This document shows, piece by piece, positions 1 to 6,065 of a stretch of DNA of 6,719 nt; the stretch's first letter is position 1; every line of letters begins with the position of its first letter. The stretch spans positions 1 through 6,719 of the forward strand of contig CAMNNN010000081.1 of the NCBI GenBank assembly GCA_946545505.1. The letters are read 5' to 3'. The translations under genes and the position numbers were made by a program. This DNA is from an uncultured Clostridia bacterium. GTDB lineage: Bacteria; Bacillota; Clostridia; Saccharofermentanales; Saccharofermentanaceae. The notes under the pieces were generated by a model that saw only the letters and a program-made list of their open reading frames with translations, was not told the origin of the DNA and did no database searches.

Positions 1-205
1 CAGCGCCTCTTAGTATCATGAAACCTGCGAAGACCGTAAGAGTTGTGAACAGAAGTGCCCACCAGATCTTAAGGTAGCCCATAAAGAATATTAGGACAGG
101 GATAGTTAAGTAGAGGAGCGCCGCACGGAAATACGCCGTGTACCCTATCTCTAGCGAGAAGTCTTTAAGACTTCGTGTGGTCTTAAGTGTATCAGTGGTC
201 CTCAT
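1..205 (-). CDS. Membrane protein, N-terminal fragment (gene runs off the left edge)
   Basis: An open frame on the minus strand starts with ATG at 205 and stays open for 68 codons to the window edge, so only the N-terminus is visible. After a polar, basic first 25 residues (starting MRTTDTLKTTRSLKDF) come two hydrophobic stretches, about residues 28-43 (ALLYLTIPVLIFFMGY) and 47-65 (WWALLFTTLTVFAGFMIL), which look like two membrane helices joined by a very short turn. I cannot assign a family; a polytopic glycan-related membrane protein would suit the divergent glycosyltransferase, but that is inference from context. The start is uncertain: there is no Shine-Dalgarno sequence before 205, and the frame also stays open a little upstream. 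A -10-like box lies only 7 nt before the ATG, so if this start is right the message would be nearly leaderless. Confidence 0.5.
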   Translation of the reverse strand, partial: MRTTDTLKTTRSLKDFSLEIGYTAYFRAALLYLTIPVLIFFMGYLKIWWALLFTTLTVFAGFMILRGA

Positions 206-212
206 GTGTGCT

Positions 213-220
213 ATTATAAT
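213..220. promoter_or_regulatory. Palindromic -10 box between divergent genes
   Basis: ATTATAAT reads the same on both strands, so it gives a TATAAT on the plus strand (215-220) and on the minus strand (218-213). On the plus strand TGC followed by TATTAT (209-217) also resembles an extended -10. Plus-strand transcription would start near 227, leaving a leader of about 40 nt that holds the ribosome binding site of the glycosyltransferase. On the minus strand the start point would fall almost on the ATG at 205. No convincing -35 box was found on either strand, so this is a candidate only. Confidence 0.4.
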
Positions 221-255
221 ACAAATTGCTCTTTTTGTTATAAGAGCGGCCCCAC

Positions 256-260
256 GGAGG
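256..260 (+). promoter_or_regulatory. Ribosome binding site fixing the glycosyltransferase start
   Basis: GGAGG lies 5 nt before the ATG at 266. It decides that start over an in-frame GTG at 206, which would add 20 Cys/Tyr-rich residues unlike this family and would start upstream of the -10 box at 213-220. Confidence 0.8.
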
Positions 261-265
261 ATCGT

Positions 266-1195
266 ATGCTCGTAAGTCTGATCGTACCCTGTTACAACGA
301 AGAGGAGGCTCTGCCTTTCCTGTATAACGCTCTGTGCGATGTTCGTAAGGAAGTATCGGATCACACATTCGAGTTTATCTTCGTTAATGACGGCAGCCGC
401 GACAAGACATCCGAGGTAATCAAGAAGTTCGCCGAAGAAGATCCCGATGTTAAGTACATAATCTTCTCACGTAACTTCGGTAAAGAAGCCGCGATGTATG
501 CAGGACTTGAGAAGTCCGCGGGCGATCTGGTCGCTATTATGGATGCCGATATGCAGGATCCGCCGTCATTGATTCCGTCGATGATCCGTTCAATTGAAGC
601 GGATGAGGCGGACATTGTGGCATCGAGAAGAGTAACGCGTCAGGGTGAACCCAAGATCCGTTCATTCTTTGCACGCATGTTCTACAGACTGATCAACAGT
701 ATGGTCGAAGTAGAGATCGCCGACGGAGCGCGTGATTTCAGATTGATGAAGCGCCAGGTGGTCGATGCTATTCTCGATCTTAACGAACGCCAGAGATTCT
801 CGAAGGGTATCTTCGCATGGGTCGGATTCAGAACCAAGTGGATCGAGTATGTTAATACCGAGCGCGTTGCCGGAGAGACAAAGTGGAGCTTCTGGAAGCT
901 GTTCAAGTATGCGATTGACGGAATCGTCTCATTCACGACCGCGCCGCTGAGACTTGCCACATATCTCGGATTCGGATTCGCCGGATTGGGATTCTTCTAT
1001 CTCGTCTACTACTTCATCCGCGCGATCATCCTTCGCATATATAACGAAGTTCCGGGTTATCCGTCATTATTGTGCTTCATCCTGTTCATCGGTGGTCTGA
1101 CGCTCATGTCTCTCGGTGTTCTGGGTGAATATATCGGCCGTACATTCATCGAAGTAAAGCGCCGTCCGCTGTATATCAAGGCCGAAGAGAAGTAA
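266..1195 (+). CDS. Family 2 glycosyltransferase, GtrB/DPM1-like (polyprenyl-phosphate sugar transferase)
   Basis: This 309-residue protein should transfer a sugar from a nucleotide sugar to a polyprenyl phosphate on the inner membrane face, giving a lipid-linked sugar for later use outside. Seen in the sequence: the GT-A start SLIVPCYNEEEAL (4-16), the NDGSRDKT loop (41-48), SRNFGKEAA (68-76), the metal-binding DADMQDPP motif (93-100), and the C-terminal GETKWSFWKLFKYAIDGI block typical of GtrB/dolichyl-phosphate-mannose synthase relatives. Two membrane helices follow (roughly 232-256 and 270-293), then a basic tail. Length and order match the bacterial bactoprenol glucosyl/mannosyltransferase family of about 300-330 residues. 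The sugar cannot be read from sequence. It is divergent from the truncated membrane protein and convergent with the nuclease-like gene, so it is not part of the phosphonate operon, though both may serve surface glycans. No GtrA-type flippase gene follows it. Confidence 0.9.
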   Translation: MLVSLIVPCYNEEEALPFLYNALCDVRKEVSDHTFEFIFVNDGSRDKTSEVIKKFAEEDPDVKYIIFSRNFGKEAAMYAGLEKSAGDLVAIMDADMQDPPSLIPSMIRSIEADEADIVASRRVTRQGEPKIRSFFARMFYRLINSMVEVEIADGARDFRLMKRQVVDAILDLNERQRFSKGIFAWVGFRTKWIEYVNTERVAGETKWSFWKLFKYAIDGIVSFTTAPLRLATYLGFGFAGLGFFYLVYYFIRAIILRIYNEVPGYPSLLCFILFIGGLTLMSLGVLGEYIGRTFIEVKRRPLYIKAEEK

Positions 1196-1213
1196 TTCAG
1201 CACTGACTATTCC

Positions 1214-1333
1214 CTGATTACCAAATTCACTACCACTCACTGCTGATCTTGGCAGTGATAATGGTAATATCGACTCGTATTACCATTTTTACTACCAGAT
1301 TGATCTATATCGGGTAGTCTCACTGGTAATCAG
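1214..1333. repeat. Two tandem 52-bp palindromic units inside a 10-bp inverted repeat
   Basis: Unit A (1217-1268) and unit B (1279-1330) are each exactly 52 bp and share one layout: ATTACCA, 5 nt, ACTACCA, 26 nt, TGGTAAT. They are separated by 10 nt, giving a 62-bp period. The outermost arms form a perfect 10-bp inverted repeat, CTGATTACCA (1214-1223) with TGGTAATCAG (1324-1333). Each unit also has an inner stem: CACTGC/GCAGTG at 1238-1243 and 1252-1257 in A, and ACTACC/GGTAGT at 1291-1296 and 1313-1318 in B. The arms are conserved while the interiors differ, as expected if pairing or protein binding is selected. The block fills the gap between two convergent genes and touches the 3' end of the nuclease-like gene. 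Function is unknown: operator array, processed RNA, mobile-element end and transcription end signal are all possible. Confidence 0.8.
1260..1290 (+). terminator. Possible weak terminator of the glycosyltransferase gene
   Basis: AATGGTAATA (1260-1269) pairs perfectly with TATTACCATT (1278-1287) across an 8-nt loop, and the T-run continues to 1290. This is the form of an intrinsic terminator, 65 nt past the glycosyltransferase stop. The stem is AT-rich and therefore weak. It is made from the right arm of repeat unit A and the left arm of unit B, so it may be a by-product of the repeat array. Confidence 0.35.
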
Positions 1334-1341
1334 TCAGATGA

Positions 1342-2115
1342 TCACTTCTTAAACAGATACTGCTTGGCCAGAGAATCAGTCATTACACCAATAATCCTTC
1401 GCATCGTCCGGTGATCCGGACGGTAATCTCCGTCACTCGAGATAAATGCCACATCGCGGTTGATGTATAACCCTGCATTGATGTAATTAGCTATCTTCCT
1501 GGAATTCTTATTTACATAACCCAGATTACCGAGTCCTCCCAGAGCTTCAAGAAAACCACATCTGTTAAACTCCGGAAAATTCATAGACATATCAGGACTT
1601 ACTATCTCAGTTCCGACTCTGAAACAAGTCTCATACTTGTATTCGATATCCAGATCATCTAACAGCTGAGCAACTTCGGTCTCGAAGTAAGACCGCATAT
1701 AAGTCCCGTTGAGCATCACCTTACGGTCTTTCTCTTTAGTATTGCTGTCAGGCTTCAGTTGTTCATAAAACTGAGAATTGAAAGGATTCTCAACGTTCGG
1801 CCTGAGTATATAGTGAGAGGCCTCATAATCAAGCGATCCTTCATAATCCGTTTTCCAAGATGCGAGCAGTTTCTTTAAGCTTTCCTTCAGCTTCATTCGA
1901 CGGGCAGCAATTGCACTGTACTCTTTCCAGTCCCGGTTATTCTTAGTCAACCGCCTCCTCGATTGTTTACCGGTCTTAGGATCAACAGAAGTTACAGACA
2001 CAATCTCTTCGCCGCAATGCCGGCCGAAGGTCACATTGGGCAGACGTTCCAATTCATTCTTTAAGAATATATATCTCGCGATATAAAATTCTTTACTTAT
2101 AATCCCTGTTTCCAT
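1342..2115 (-). CDS. Orphan PD-(D/E)xK-like nuclease-fold protein
   Basis: I do not recognise a named family for this 257-residue protein. The C-terminal half carries a pattern seen in small restriction-endonuclease-like proteins: a helix with a conserved acid (YFETEVAQLLDDL, E145/E147), a strand ending YKYE (158-162), PD in VSPDMSMNF (P174-D175), then FLEALGG (E190), followed by a Lys/Tyr-rich helix (203-212) and a GLYINRDVAFISSD strand segment (215-228). The order E, PD, E fits this fold, with E190 in the place of the second catalytic acid; the usual lysine is not obvious, so activity is uncertain. The N-terminal half (1-135) is basic and probably helical (RRRLTKNNR, RRMKLKESLKKLL) and could bind nucleic acid. 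The ATG is the only plausible start, since a TAA lies in frame four codons upstream. There is no AGGAGG-type site, unlike most other genes here. It looks AT-richer than the phosphonate operon, which suggests later acquisition. It lies alone between the convergent glycosyltransferase and the operon terminator. Confidence 0.6.
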   Translation of the reverse strand: METGIISKEFYIARYIFLKNELERLPNVTFGRHCGEEIVSVTSVDPKTGKQSRRRLTKNNRDWKEYSAIAARRMKLKESLKKLLASWKTDYEGSLDYEASHYILRPNVENPFNSQFYEQLKPDSNTKEKDRKVMLNGTYMRSYFETEVAQLLDDLDIEYKYETCFRVGTEIVSPDMSMNFPEFNRCGFLEALGGLGNLGYVNKNSRKIANYINAGLYINRDVAFISSDGDYRPDHRTMRRIIGVMTDSLAKQYLFKK

Positions 2116-2190
2116 ACTACCAAGTTAGCACCGCCGAGGGGGTAAAACAAGATAGTTGCTTTCCCGTTTTTAAGCGACATTATTGGGACA

Positions 2191-2224
2191 TAAAAATAAC
2201 AAAAGCCCCTGATCACAGGGGCTC
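2191..2224 (-). terminator. Intrinsic terminator of the phosphonate operon
   Basis: A perfect 8-bp GC-rich stem (AGCCCCTG 2204-2211 with CAGGGGCT 2216-2223, loop ATCA) is followed on the minus strand by a T-rich run (TTTGTTATTTTTA, reading 2203 down to 2191). It lies 30 nt past the TSCPD stop codon and should end the whole operon, separating it from the nuclease-like gene. The plus strand has no T-run after the stem, so it acts in one direction. Confidence 0.9.
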
Positions 2225-2253
2225 ATAAGCAGTCGATTCTTTTCCCACCTATA

Positions 2254-2502
2254 TTACAAATTCTGCTCGATGGCAATCGCGAGCTGGTCGGCGCAGGAAG
2301 TCTGCTTGAATCCGCACAGATTTCCGCGAAGCATTCCGGCCACCTTAGACGCATCCTGTCCTTCAGTGAGAAGACCGATCGCCTTCAGGTTGCCGTTACA
2401 GCCTCCGATGAATGCGACGTTATGGATCTTGCCTTCATCATCCACATCAAAATCTATCTGCTGTGCACATACACCCTTAGGTGCGAACGTAATATGTCTC
2501 AT
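2254..2502 (-). CDS. Small TSCPD-domain protein (TIGR03905-like), function unknown
   Basis: This 82-residue protein matches the short stand-alone TSCPD family common in Clostridia: an N-terminal beta-rich part (FAPKGVCAQQIDFDVDDEGKI), a GGCNGNLKAI turn (33-42), then GNLCGFKQTSCADQLA (60-75). The family name comes from a Thr-Ser-Cys-Pro-Asp motif; here the proline is alanine (TSCAD, 68-72). Four cysteines, C12, C35, C63 and C70, are the obvious candidates for metal binding or redox chemistry, which is inference. Related domains occur at the C-terminus of some B12-dependent ribonucleotide reductases, but the stand-alone proteins have no known role. An AAGGAG site (2513-2518) lies 10 nt before the ATG. 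It starts 21 nt after the TetR stop and is the last gene before the terminator; it may be only a passenger in the operon. Confidence 0.85.
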   Translation of the reverse strand: MRHITFAPKGVCAQQIDFDVDDEGKIHNVAFIGGCNGNLKAIGLLTEGQDASKVAGMLRGNLCGFKQTSCADQLAIAIEQNL

Positions 2503-2523
2503 AAATTCATTTCTCCTTCTATA

Positions 2524-3072
2524 TTACTTCAGCAATCTCGACCATCCGGCCTCGTAGAAATCCCACAATGTCTGCATCGCATTTCCTGCCTTGCATCGTC
2601 CTGCATCGTGGATGACGAGCTCGCAGTAAGACGCGAACAGGCCGCTTATCAGTGAATGAACGAAGTCCGTCTTCAGATCCCCGCAGTACGGCTTCAATCC
2701 GTCTGCCATGAGCTCGGTCAGTTCGTGGAAGAAATCCGCATACTTTGTCCCTTCACTTCCTGATACCAGCAGCCGGACAACATCGATATTATCGAATGTA
2801 TATACGATCAGCCGGGCGAACCTCGACTTACCGAAGTCATCATAACTTGCCCACGACTCAGCAAACAACTCGCGTAAGAATCCGGCATGCGGTGCGATGA
2901 TACCGTCGAACACTTCCGCCTTACTCTTGTAGTAGCCGTAGAACGCACCGGTGGTGACTCCCGCTTCACGAGCGATGGAGCGTAGTGAAGCGTTCTTATA
3001 ACCGTGAGTTATGAACTCACGCATCGCGGCTTCGTTGATATTCTTAATTGTCTGCGGATCTGCGTGATTCAT
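2524..3072 (-). CDS. TetR/AcrR-family transcriptional regulator
   Basis: This 182-residue protein has the TetR N-terminal DNA-binding domain: helix 1 INEAAMREFITHGYKNASL (12-30) and the helix-turn-helix SLRSIAREAGVTTGAFYGYY (29-48), then the typical KSKAEVFDGII that opens helix 4. The remaining 120 residues are helical and should form the dimer and ligand pocket; the ligand cannot be read from sequence. The ATG lies 8 nt after the stop of the cytidylyltransferase-aminotransferase gene and lacks a strong ribosome binding site, so translation is probably coupled to that gene. Being co-transcribed with the phosphonate genes it could regulate them by sensing an intermediate, but the operon promoter lies outside the window and no operator could be examined. 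A role elsewhere with the TSCPD gene is equally possible. Confidence 0.9.
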   Translation of the reverse strand: MNHADPQTIKNINEAAMREFITHGYKNASLRSIAREAGVTTGAFYGYYKSKAEVFDGIIAPHAGFLRELFAESWASYDDFGKSRFARLIVYTFDNIDVVRLLVSGSEGTKYADFFHELTELMADGLKPYCGDLKTDFVHSLISGLFASYCELVIHDAGRCKAGNAMQTLWDFYEAGWSRLLK

Positions 3073-3080
3073 AGATCAGT

Positions 3081-4889
3081 TCATCCCAGTTCTGCCTTCA
3101 GTGCGTCGAGCAGACGGTCGTTGTCTTCCGTGCAGCGGACAGCCAGTCGCAGATAATTACGGCCGTTGGTCTTCGTGGTCAGCTCTTTTATCAGGATCTC
3201 GTACTTGATAAGCAGAGTCTTCAGCAGTTCCTTCGGTGAGATCGAATCATCCAGCTCGACCATAAGATAGTTCGCCTGCGAAGGAATAACACGGATACCG
3301 CGGATCTTGCCTAACTCATCCGCGAATCTTGCTCGCTCAGCACGGATCTTCACGAGAGCCGCAGCGTAATCGTTCTTATACTTCTCTTCGATCTGCATAT
3401 AGAACTCGCCGAACGAATTGATATTCCAGATGGATACATCTTTCTTCATACGTGCGATGGTCTCTGTATCTCCTGAAGCGAGCACGCCGAGGCGCAGGCC
3501 GGGCACACCATAAGACTTGGAAATAGACTTCATCACATACAGATGCGGGTTCGGCTCGAGTATCTCGTTATACAGAAGGGTCGGATCCTCTGCGTCGGCA
3601 AAATCGACAAACGACTCGTCGATCACAAGTCGAATACCCTTGCCGCGTGCCCACTCGATTAGTCTCATCAGGTCAGCCTTCGGGATAAAGTTTCCGCTCG
3701 GGTTATCGGGGTTGATCACGATAAGATTATCAATCGCCTTGTCGCCGAAGAAAGCCATCAGGTCATCGGCAGTATACGCATAATCATGATTATCAGGCAC
3801 GAACACCAGTGACTCATCAGCATTATATCTGTTCGGATACTCCTCGAACGTCGGGCGGACAAATCCCGTCACGCCGGACAGGAAAGACATCAGTGACTTG
3901 ATAAGCTCTGCCGCGCCGTTACCGACGATGATGTTCTCGACATGCACATTAAACTGTTTCGCTGCAAGCAAAGAATTCACGCGCATGCCCGAGGGGTACT
4001 CGGTAAGCAGCGTATCGAAGTTCGCACGCATCTCCGCCTTCATTCTCTCCGGCGGGAAATAAGGATTAACAAGATAACAGAAATCCAGAAGCTTCGGGTA
4101 TCTCCAGTAGCCGCCGTAGCGCCCCTGAAGCAAAGCCACACGCTCATCTGAGTCAGGCGTGAATATAGACGTCGCGATATCTAAGTCCTGAATATCATCT
4201 ATCTCATACCACTTCTGCCCCGACAGTCTCTTCGCCTTGATAACAGGCTCATCGAGCATAGTGATGACGCGGAGTACCTGCTCGTAGTATTCGTTCTCGC
4301 CCAGGGCCTTCTCGTAGGCCCTCAGAAAAGGCACGTAGTACTTGCCGGAGAACTCGCGTGAGAACTTGTAGATATTGACGGTCTTGTAGTACTCGTCGCG
4401 GTCCTCATAATGGAGCTTCTTGCCGGGAACGAAAGCTGCGATGTTGTCGTCATCGTCGAGCTTTACGCAGGTGCCGTCCATCCAGGACTCGTACTTGTCG
4501 ACCAGAGCGAGAGTGTCGCGGGGGTCATTCACGAGCTCGTCCAGAACGGCGTCCTCGAAGATCAGGTCGGATTCGAACAGCAGCGTGTCCTCCTCGCACA
4601 GTTCCTGCGAGGCGAGTGCCAGCGAGTAGATATTATTAGTCTTGTCGTAGATAGGGTTGTCGATGAATTTAACTGGAGTATTAAGGCCAAGCGTGCCGAT
4701 GTAATCCACCAGTTTCTGCCCCTCGTAGCCTGTGACTATGACGATACGTGACACGTTCTGACGCTCGATCTGGCGGAGCATGCGCTCGATCAGGGTGACA
4801 CCGTTGACCTTAACCATGCATTTCGTGTTGTTCTGTGTAAGCTCCTTGAGCCTCTTGCCCATTCCGGCTGCCAGTATAATCGCCTGCAT
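3081..4889 (-). CDS. pntC: Fused cytidylyltransferase (PntC/LicC-like) and class I/II aminotransferase, probable CMP-AEP synthase with AEP transaminase
   Basis: A 602-residue two-domain protein. Residues 1-240 are a LicC-type nucleotidyltransferase: AIILAAGMGKRLKEL with GxGKR, K23 in TKCMVKV, the LicC-like NNIYSL (85-90), ESD (D108) and YEIDD (D231) as likely Mg2+ ligands. Residues 255-602 are a fold-type I PLP aminotransferase resembling histidinol-phosphate aminotransferase: GNGAAE (323-328), NPDNPSGN (393-400), IDES with D424 for the PLP ring nitrogen, SISKSYGVPGLRLG with Schiff-base K458 and R466, and R581 near the end. With the mutase and decarboxylase just upstream, the natural reading is that the aminotransferase turns phosphonoacetaldehyde into 2-aminoethylphosphonate and the other domain activates it with CTP to CMP-AEP. 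Cytidylyltransferases of this kind (PntC) are established for phosphonate clusters; the substrates here are inferred. The start is ATG 4889, 5 nt after AAGGAG, and 36 nt after the decarboxylase gene. A phosphocholine or other phosphonate substrate is possible. Confidence 0.88.
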   Translation of the reverse strand: MQAIILAAGMGKRLKELTQNNTKCMVKVNGVTLIERMLRQIERQNVSRIVIVTGYEGQKLVDYIGTLGLNTPVKFIDNPIYDKTNNIYSLALASQELCEEDTLLFESDLIFEDAVLDELVNDPRDTLALVDKYESWMDGTCVKLDDDDNIAAFVPGKKLHYEDRDEYYKTVNIYKFSREFSGKYYVPFLRAYEKALGENEYYEQVLRVITMLDEPVIKAKRLSGQKWYEIDDIQDLDIATSIFTPDSDERVALLQGRYGGYWRYPKLLDFCYLVNPYFPPERMKAEMRANFDTLLTEYPSGMRVNSLLAAKQFNVHVENIIVGNGAAELIKSLMSFLSGVTGFVRPTFEEYPNRYNADESLVFVPDNHDYAYTADDLMAFFGDKAIDNLIVINPDNPSGNFIPKADLMRLIEWARGKGIRLVIDESFVDFADAEDPTLLYNEILEPNPHLYVMKSISKSYGVPGLRLGVLASGDTETIARMKKDVSIWNINSFGEFYMQIEEKYKNDYAAALVKIRAERARFADELGKIRGIRVIPSQANYLMVELDDSISPKELLKTLLIKYEILIKELTTKTNGRNYLRLAVRCTEDNDRLLDALKAELG

Positions 4890-4894
4890 ACGCA

Positions 4895-4900
4895 CTCCTT
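4895..4900 (-). promoter_or_regulatory. Ribosome binding site fixing the cytidylyltransferase-aminotransferase start
   Basis: AAGGAG (minus strand, 4900 to 4895) sits 5 nt before ATG 4889. An in-frame GTG at 4895 overlaps this site and so cannot be the start, although it would lengthen the frame by two codons. Confidence 0.85.
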
Positions 4901-4925
4901 AATAAAAACTCTACTCCATTTTAAC

Positions 4926-6047
4926 TCATAGGGAGCCCAAATACTCCATGAAGTTCTCTTTGTTCTCGAGTGCCGTCGTAGTCGGGCGGCCGAGGTCCTC
5001 ACGCGCACCGATGGAACACTTGACCTCGATGAGGGAGAGTTCATCGCGCGCCTTGGCTGCCTCGAGCTCCTTATCAAGTGCCTCGAAACTGTCAACACAC
5101 ACGGCATTCGGGTAGCCGCATGCCTTCGCGATGGCGACGAGGTCGATCTGTGAAGCTACCGTAGGCATGCCGCCGACAGTCTCGTGCGCACCGTTATTGA
5201 TTACAACGTGGATCAGGTTCTTAGGCTTGTTCGCACCGAGCACTGCCATGGAGCCCATGTGCATCAGAACTGCGCCGTCACCGTCGACACACCATACGCG
5301 CGTCTCAGGCTTATTGATGGCGACACCGAGTGCGATGGAAGAAGAGTGACCCATGGATCCTACAGTCAGAAAGTCGTACTTATGTGACTGGCCGTTAGCT
5401 ACACGGGTCTCGAACAGCTCGCGTGAAGCCTTACCTGTAGTGGACACGATCGGGTCCTCACCGCTCGCCTTGACGATATGCTTGATGATGTCCTCGCGGA
5501 CCATAGTGTTGTCGTTCTTATACTCGACCTTAGGAGCGTCAGTCAGAGCGCCCTTACGGATAACAAAGGCGACGTCCTTACCTGCAGCGAGTACGTCCTT
5601 AAAATGAGCCATCGCATCGGCAACTTCGTCGTCACCTGTCTCCTTGCCGATGATGAAACTCTCGATACCCATGTCGTCGAGAAGCTTAACCGTAACCTCA
5701 CCCTGGTAGATGTGCTGGGGCTCGTCGTGAATGCCGGGCTCGCCTCTCCAGCCTACGATGAATACGACCGGGATCGCATATACCTTATCGTTAAGAAGCG
5801 ATGCTACGGGATTGATGATGTTACCCTCACCGGAGTTCTGCATATATACGACAGGATACTTGCCCGTCGCGAGGTGGTAGCCTGCAGCGAGTGCGGTACA
5901 GTTACCTTCGTTAGCTGCGATGACGTGGTGCTTGGGGTCGATGCCGTAGCGGTCCATCAGGTAGTTGCACAGCGCCTTGAGCTGTGAATCCGGAACACCG
6001 GTATAGAACTCTGAACCAATTATCTCTACTAATTTCTCTACTTTCAT
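4926..6047 (-). CDS. aepY: Phosphonopyruvate decarboxylase (thiamine diphosphate enzyme)
   Basis: This 373-residue cytoplasmic enzyme decarboxylates phosphonopyruvate to phosphonoacetaldehyde, the irreversible step that pulls the unfavourable mutase reaction forward. Seen in the sequence: the N-terminal pyrimidine-binding part with FYTGVPDSQLKAL (14-26) and catalytic E47 in AANEGNCTALAAGYH; the family signature STTGKASREL (202-211); GSMGHSSSIALG (230-241); the thiamine-diphosphate metal motif from DGDG (255-258) to NN (284-285); GAHETVGGMPT (286-296); and the C-terminal GRPTTTALENKENFM (353-367). These match phosphonopyruvate decarboxylases rather than sulfopyruvate or acetolactate relatives. 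Length is normal for the family, so it looks complete and intact. AAGGAG lies 7 nt before the ATG; the gene follows the mutase after 18 nt, which indicates one operon. Confidence 0.95.
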   Translation of the reverse strand: MKVEKLVEIIGSEFYTGVPDSQLKALCNYLMDRYGIDPKHHVIAANEGNCTALAAGYHLATGKYPVVYMQNSGEGNIINPVASLLNDKVYAIPVVFIVGWRGEPGIHDEPQHIYQGEVTVKLLDDMGIESFIIGKETGDDEVADAMAHFKDVLAAGKDVAFVIRKGALTDAPKVEYKNDNTMVREDIIKHIVKASGEDPIVSTTGKASRELFETRVANGQSHKYDFLTVGSMGHSSSIALGVAINKPETRVWCVDGDGAVLMHMGSMAVLGANKPKNLIHVVINNGAHETVGGMPTVASQIDLVAIAKACGYPNAVCVDSFEALDKELEAAKARDELSLIEVKCSIGAREDLGRPTTTALENKENFMEYLGSL

Positions 6048-6054
6048 GGTGGTA

Positions 6055-6060
6055 CTCCTT
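6055..6060 (-). promoter_or_regulatory. Ribosome binding site of the decarboxylase gene
   Basis: AAGGAG on the minus strand, 7 nt before ATG 6047 and within the 18-nt gap after the mutase stop. It supports the chosen start. Confidence 0.8.
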
Positions 6061-6065
6061 AATGA

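Noticed and set aside
206..265. In-frame GTG start that would lengthen the glycosyltransferase by 20 residues
   Set aside because: The extra residues are Cys/Tyr-rich and unlike the family, the GTG has no ribosome binding site, and GGAGG sits exactly before the ATG at 266.
1214..1333. CRISPR array or integron attC site
   Set aside because: Only two units exist, the conserved words are 7 bp within palindromic units and not full direct repeats with unique spacers, no cas or integrase gene is present, and the GTTRRRY/RYYYAAC ends of attC are missing.
1200..2200. An insertion sequence carrying the nuclease-like gene
   Set aside because: No transposase motif, no terminal inverted repeats on both sides of the gene and no target duplication could be seen. 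The palindromes lie only on the 3' side.
2270..2557. A plus-strand open frame of 95 codons over the TSCPD gene
   Set aside because: It is antisense to a recognisable family with its own ribosome binding site and terminator, and its product resembles no known protein.
4790..5107. A minus-strand frame of 105 codons across the decarboxylase/cytidylyltransferase junction
   Set aside because: It overlaps two strong genes out of frame, and its product is Arg/Ser-rich low-complexity sequence typical of a shadow frame.
5478..5987. A 169-codon open frame on the plus strand opposite the decarboxylase gene
   Set aside because: It lies wholly inside a well-supported gene, has no recognisable domain and is explained by the codon bias of the opposite strand. 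The same holds for the other antisense frames across 3500-6600.
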